From positions 372,001-436,000 of the forward strand of contig WGMB01000009.1 of NCBI GenBank assembly GCA_016125275.1: 64,000 bases of DNA, written 5' to 3'. Under the pieces are notes generated by a model. It searched no databases. It was given only the letters and a program-made list of their open reading frames with translations, and had not been told where the DNA came from. Positions 61,056-64,000 of the stretch are shown in pieces (position 1 is the first letter of the stretch; each line of letters begins with the position of its first letter). The position numbers were made by a program, and so were the translations under genes. This stretch comes from Acidobacteriota bacterium. GTDB lineage: Bacteria > Acidobacteriota > Terriglobia > Bryobacterales > UBA6623.

Positions 61056-64000
61056 TCAGAACGTGACGCGCAGCGCGAACTGCAGCCGACGCGGGTTCGA
61101 CGAGTACAGCGAGCCCAGGTTGCCGAAGTTCGACGAGCCCGGCACGAGCTGCGAGGGCGTGGACGAGCCCAGCAGGTTGGGGGGCAGAAATCCGTGCAGG
61201 CCCACGCCGGTGATCTGGCGATGGTTGAGCACGTTGTAAGCCTCGGCCCGCAGCTCGAACGTGGTGCGCTCCATGAAGGTGAACTTCTTGGAGGCCGCCA
61301 CATCAAAGTTCTGCACCGGGTTGAGGCCGATATAGGACTGTCCGGTCGAGTACGAGCCCAGGCCGCCTCGCACGTACCGGGCGTTCGGGTTCGTCGCTTG
61401 ATAGGCCACGATCTGGCCTAAGTTGTTGCGAATCGGGTCGACGCCGGAGCTGACGCCGGGCGTACCGTCCGGGTTCTCGAAGATCGCCGCGCTCATCCCT
61501 GCGCCGGACAGGCTTGTGTCCAGCGAGCTCACCAGCGGCGCCGAGATGTGCGACATGTACGTGTAGGTCCCCATCACGGAGAGGTTGGCGATGATGTCGG
61601 TGACGATGCCGCCGTCGGGGAACATGTCATCCAAGTCGAGCACGCCGCTGACCGTCACGCGGTGGTCCGGATTGTACGGCGCGTTGAAGTGGCCGGCTCG
61701 TTGGAATCCCAGGTCGAGACCGTTGCCGTAGCTGTCGATCTGCAGATCGCTGAGCGTGTAGCGCGCCGACATCTGCACGCCGCGCGTCATGCGGCGGTTC
61801 AGCTCCACGATGCCGGCGTGATACCAAGAGGTGCCAGCCGGCTGGAAGCCATAGAGAGGGTTCGTGAAACCGGCCTGCTGCCACGGCCCCGGCTGTACGT
61901 TCTGGATGTCGTTGAGCGACAGCGAGAGATTGTTGATCTCCGACAGGCTTGGCGAGTTGAAGTAGACCGGCAGATTGCGGGTCGCGGTGACGAACCCGTT
62001 GGGATTCAGTTGGGAGAACCGGGGCTGATTCAAGCTCCGATTGCCGACGTAGCGGATGGAGCCGGTGAAGTTGCCCCACAGAGAGCCCTGGAACCCGCCG
62101 TTCCAGTGAATGGTGTAGGGCAGTTGCTGGTTGGTGAAGAACGCGCCCAGTCGGCCCTGCTCCGCACCCGGCCGCTGTACGCCGCCGTTGGCCAGGAAGC
62201 CGGAGGCGACCGAGGCCGGATTCGACTGGGTCACCAGGCCGGACTGCGGACCCAGCGTGCGCCCGAGGCGGTTGGCTAGGTAGAGAGTGTCGTACTCGAC
62301 GCCGCCTCCGGCGCGCATGATGAAATGCGTGGTCGGAGCGTACGCCACGCCCAAACGAGGGCCGAAGCCTTGGTTGTCGTCGTCGGGATTGCTGAAATCC
62401 GAAGACTGACCCAGGTCGAAGGAGTTGAGTCTCTGCCGCCGGGCGAACTCCGGCAACTGCGCCCATTGGTAGTGCAGTCCGGCTTCGACCGTCAGCTTGG
62501 ACATCACCCGGATGCGGTCCAGCAGCCAGCCGTTGACGATCCACTGGTTGGCGTTGAGCGCCGGGGAGCCAAAGGCGCGTTGCGCGAACACGTCCGGCGT
62601 TTGGTCCAGCAGGAAGCGCCCGAGCGAGGAGTACGTGTAGGCGCCGTTGAACTGCGGGAACCCGAGCTGGGTGGAGGCCACCTTGCGCGCATCGCCGCCG
62701 AACTGGATCTGATGCCGCCCGAGCGTCAGCGACATCTGGTCCGAGAGGTGATAGGTGTTGAAGATCCCGGACGTAAACGGGTAGCGCGCGCCCAACGGCA
62801 GATTCGAACCCTGGATGGAGATGAAGGGCATGGAGCCCTCCTGTGCGCCGTCGAGGGCGAACGTGCCGGGGTTGTAGCTCGAATCGAGCCGGTTGTAGCC
62901 CAAACGCAACTCGTTCACGTAAGTCGAGCCCGCGTGCGTGTAGCCGATGGAGGCCAGGATCGACTGGGTATCGCTGGGAGTGGCGAACGAGGGCAGCGCT
63001 CCGCCCGAGAAGGAGCTGTTGATGTCATTCTGCACGTAGTGGGCGTTCAGGCGGTCGTGGTCGGTCGCCACGAAGTCCAGCACGCCCACGCCGGCATAGG
63101 TATTGCGGCTTCCGGAGACGCCGCTGCTGACCAGCCCGAGAGGGATCGCGGCGCCTCCCACCATCTCCGTCTGATCGACGGCGCGGAAGGTCCGGACGTT
63201 GTTCGCCAGCAGGTCGAGATTCCGCTGGGAGACGTTGGGGTTGCCCCGCAGCATCTGCAGACCTTGCTGCGTGGGCGCCAGGGCCTGGCTCGAGCCGTAG
63301 CTCTCGAATCCGAACGGCAGATACTCGAAACTGAACGACCCGAAGAGCTTGTCCGCGAGGATCGGCATGGACAGAGAGCCGCCGAGGCGGTTCTGGTCAT
63401 ACCGCGGCTTGTCCGCGAGATTGAAGTTGCTGAGCCGGGCGTCGCGGGAGTTGAGAATGCGGTTCTGCAAGAACCAATAGGCCGACCCGTGCCACATGTT
63501 CGAACCCCGCCGGGCCACCGAGTTGAAGTAGCCGCCGGTGACGTGGCCGGACTTGCCGTTCGAGGCATTCTGCTGCAGCGTGAATTCTTCGGTCGCGGCG
63601 TCCGGCAAGTACAGCAGCGGCCCGGGAACGGCTCGATTGTTGTTGTCGACGCCGCTGATGGCAAACGAATTGGCGTCGGCGGGACGGCCGGCGACGGCGG
63701 GCCCCGAGAACGGGCTGAACTCGAGCGGAGGCCGAATCGCCTCGGCAAGCAACGACAGGTTGTAGGCCCCATAGATGGCGCCGCTCCTGTCAATCCAGTC
63801 CGGCTGCACGGCTTCGTCGACGACGCCGTGCGGGAAGATCTCACTCACCTGCTCCGGCGTGGTCGTCACCACGCGGATCTCAACGGGGGTGGACGTCGGA
63901 GATCCTCCGCCCGCGGCCGAGTGCAGCCGAGCCATGGTCAGTCCGGCTTCGGAGACGGTGAAGCGCACCGGCTCGGAAGAGCCGATGTCCGACAGTAGGA
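61056..64000 (-). CDS. Large TonB-dependent receptor (acidobacterial Oar-like), N-terminus cut by window edge
   Basis: The frame is open to the right edge; the N-terminus, signal peptide and probable carboxypeptidase-regulatory domain are outside. The visible ~980 residues start after that domain and have plug-like features (ISGVDNNNRAVPG, GGYFNSVARRGSNMWHGSAYWFLQNR), then a long beta barrel (FSFEYLPFGFESYG, FRIRVMSKLTVEAGLHYQW) ending RRLQFALRVTF, with a terminal Phe as in outer-membrane barrels. Such receptors are expanded in Solibacter relatives, probably for glycan or oligosaccharide uptake. Ligand unknown. Confidence 0.9.
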   Translation of the reverse strand, partial: LLSDIGSSEPVRFTVSEAGLTMARLHSAAGGGSPTSTPVEIRVVTTTPEQVSEIFPHGVVDEAVQPDWIDRSGAIYGAYNLSLLAEAIRPPLEFSPFSGPAVAGRPADANSFAISGVDNNNRAVPGPLLYLPDAATEEFTLQQNASNGKSGHVTGGYFNSVARRGSNMWHGSAYWFLQNRILNSRDARLSNFNLADKPRYDQNRLGGSLSMPILADKLFGSFSFEYLPFGFESYGSSQALAPTQQGLQMLRGNPNVSQRNLDLLANNVRTFRAVDQTEMVGGAAIPLGLVSSGVSGSRNTYAGVGVLDFVATDHDRLNAHYVQNDINSSFSGGALPSFATPSDTQSILASIGYTHAGSTYVNELRLGYNRLDSSYNPGTFALDGAQEGSMPFISIQGSNLPLGARYPFTSGIFNTYHLSDQMSLTLGRHQIQFGGDARKVASTQLGFPQFNGAYTYSSLGRFLLDQTPDVFAQRAFGSPALNANQWIVNGWLLDRIRVMSKLTVEAGLHYQWAQLPEFARRQRLNSFDLGQSSDFSNPDDDNQGFGPRLGVAYAPTTHFIMRAGGGVEYDTLYLANRLGRTLGPQSGLVTQSNPASVASGFLANGGVQRPGAEQGRLGAFFTNQQLPYTIHWNGGFQGSLWGNFTGSIRYVGNRSLNQPRFSQLNPNGFVTATRNLPVYFNSPSLSEINNLSLSLNDIQNVQPGPWQQAGFTNPLYGFQPAGTSWYHAGIVELNRRMTRGVQMSARYTLSDLQIDSYGNGLDLGFQRAGHFNAPYNPDHRVTVSGVLDLDDMFPDGGIVTDIIANLSVMGTYTYMSHISAPLVSSLDTSLSGAGMSAAIFENPDGTPGVSSGVDPIRNNLGQIVAYQATNPNARYVRGGLGSYSTGQSYIGLNPVQNFDVAASKKFTFMERTTFELRAEAYNVLNHRQITGVGLHGFLPPNLLGSSTPSQLVPGSSNFGNLGSLYSSNPRRLQFALRVTF

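Overview
The window looks like a chromosomal segment of an Acidobacteriota bacterium, most likely the Bryobacter/Solibacter group (order Bryobacterales). Four things point there: high G+C throughout; a secreted protein with the Solibacter-type module usually catalogued as TIGR03437; a VWFA protein of the acidobacterial type (TIGR03436); and a very large TonB-dependent transporter of the kind expanded in these soil bacteria. Family assignments are from recognition of motifs, not from searches. No rRNA, tRNA, CRISPR array or insertion sequence was seen.

Left part (1-18059). A partial fungalysin-type metallopeptidase and a large secreted beta-helix protein are followed by a minus-strand stress operon: four tandem-domain universal stress proteins and a beta-CASP metallo-beta-lactamase RNase-like protein. 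Divergent from it lies a plus-strand signalling cassette: a receiver-like protein without a phosphoacceptor, a PAS/HisKA_2 histidine kinase, and a REC-PAS-AAA-Fis sigma54-type activator whose GAFTGA loop reads GAFTDA. A minus-strand sugar-nucleotide and oxidoreductase group and a TIGR03437/beta-helix secreted protein come next.

Centre (18060-36667). A 13-gene plus-strand exopolysaccharide locus runs from export (Wza-like), through chain-length/tyrosine kinase (Wzc-like), initiating sugar transferase, flippase, ligase/polymerase and deacetylase, to glycosyltransferases and nucleotide-sugar enzymes. It ends with a DegT aminotransferase. A good sigma54-type promoter sits inside it before the deacetylase gene, and one member is a predicted inactivated nuclease-fold protein. 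Two translationally coupled Tat-exported sulfatases converge on its end.

Right-centre (36668-54701). An iron-uptake operon (STN-containing siderophore receptor, PiuC-like hydroxylase, PepSY membrane protein) follows a long structured leader and ends in a strong terminator. Then come a divergent M19-like dipeptidase, a lower-GC membrane protein, a coupled VWFA/MaoC/CorA/SDR operon, small plus-strand genes, an overlapping radical SAM/acyltransferase-like pair, and a thiolase/acyl-CoA dehydrogenase/kinase operon.

Right end (54702-64000). The most unusual gene is an 1105-residue fusion of an LCAT-like lipase, an M17_N/macro-like middle domain and a CHAT caspase-like protease, with its own promoter. 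It sits beside two toxin-antitoxin modules (HepT/MNT and Phd/PIN) and is a candidate for an undescribed protease-lipase effector. A Tat-exported enolase-superfamily protein and a partial TonB-dependent receptor close the window.
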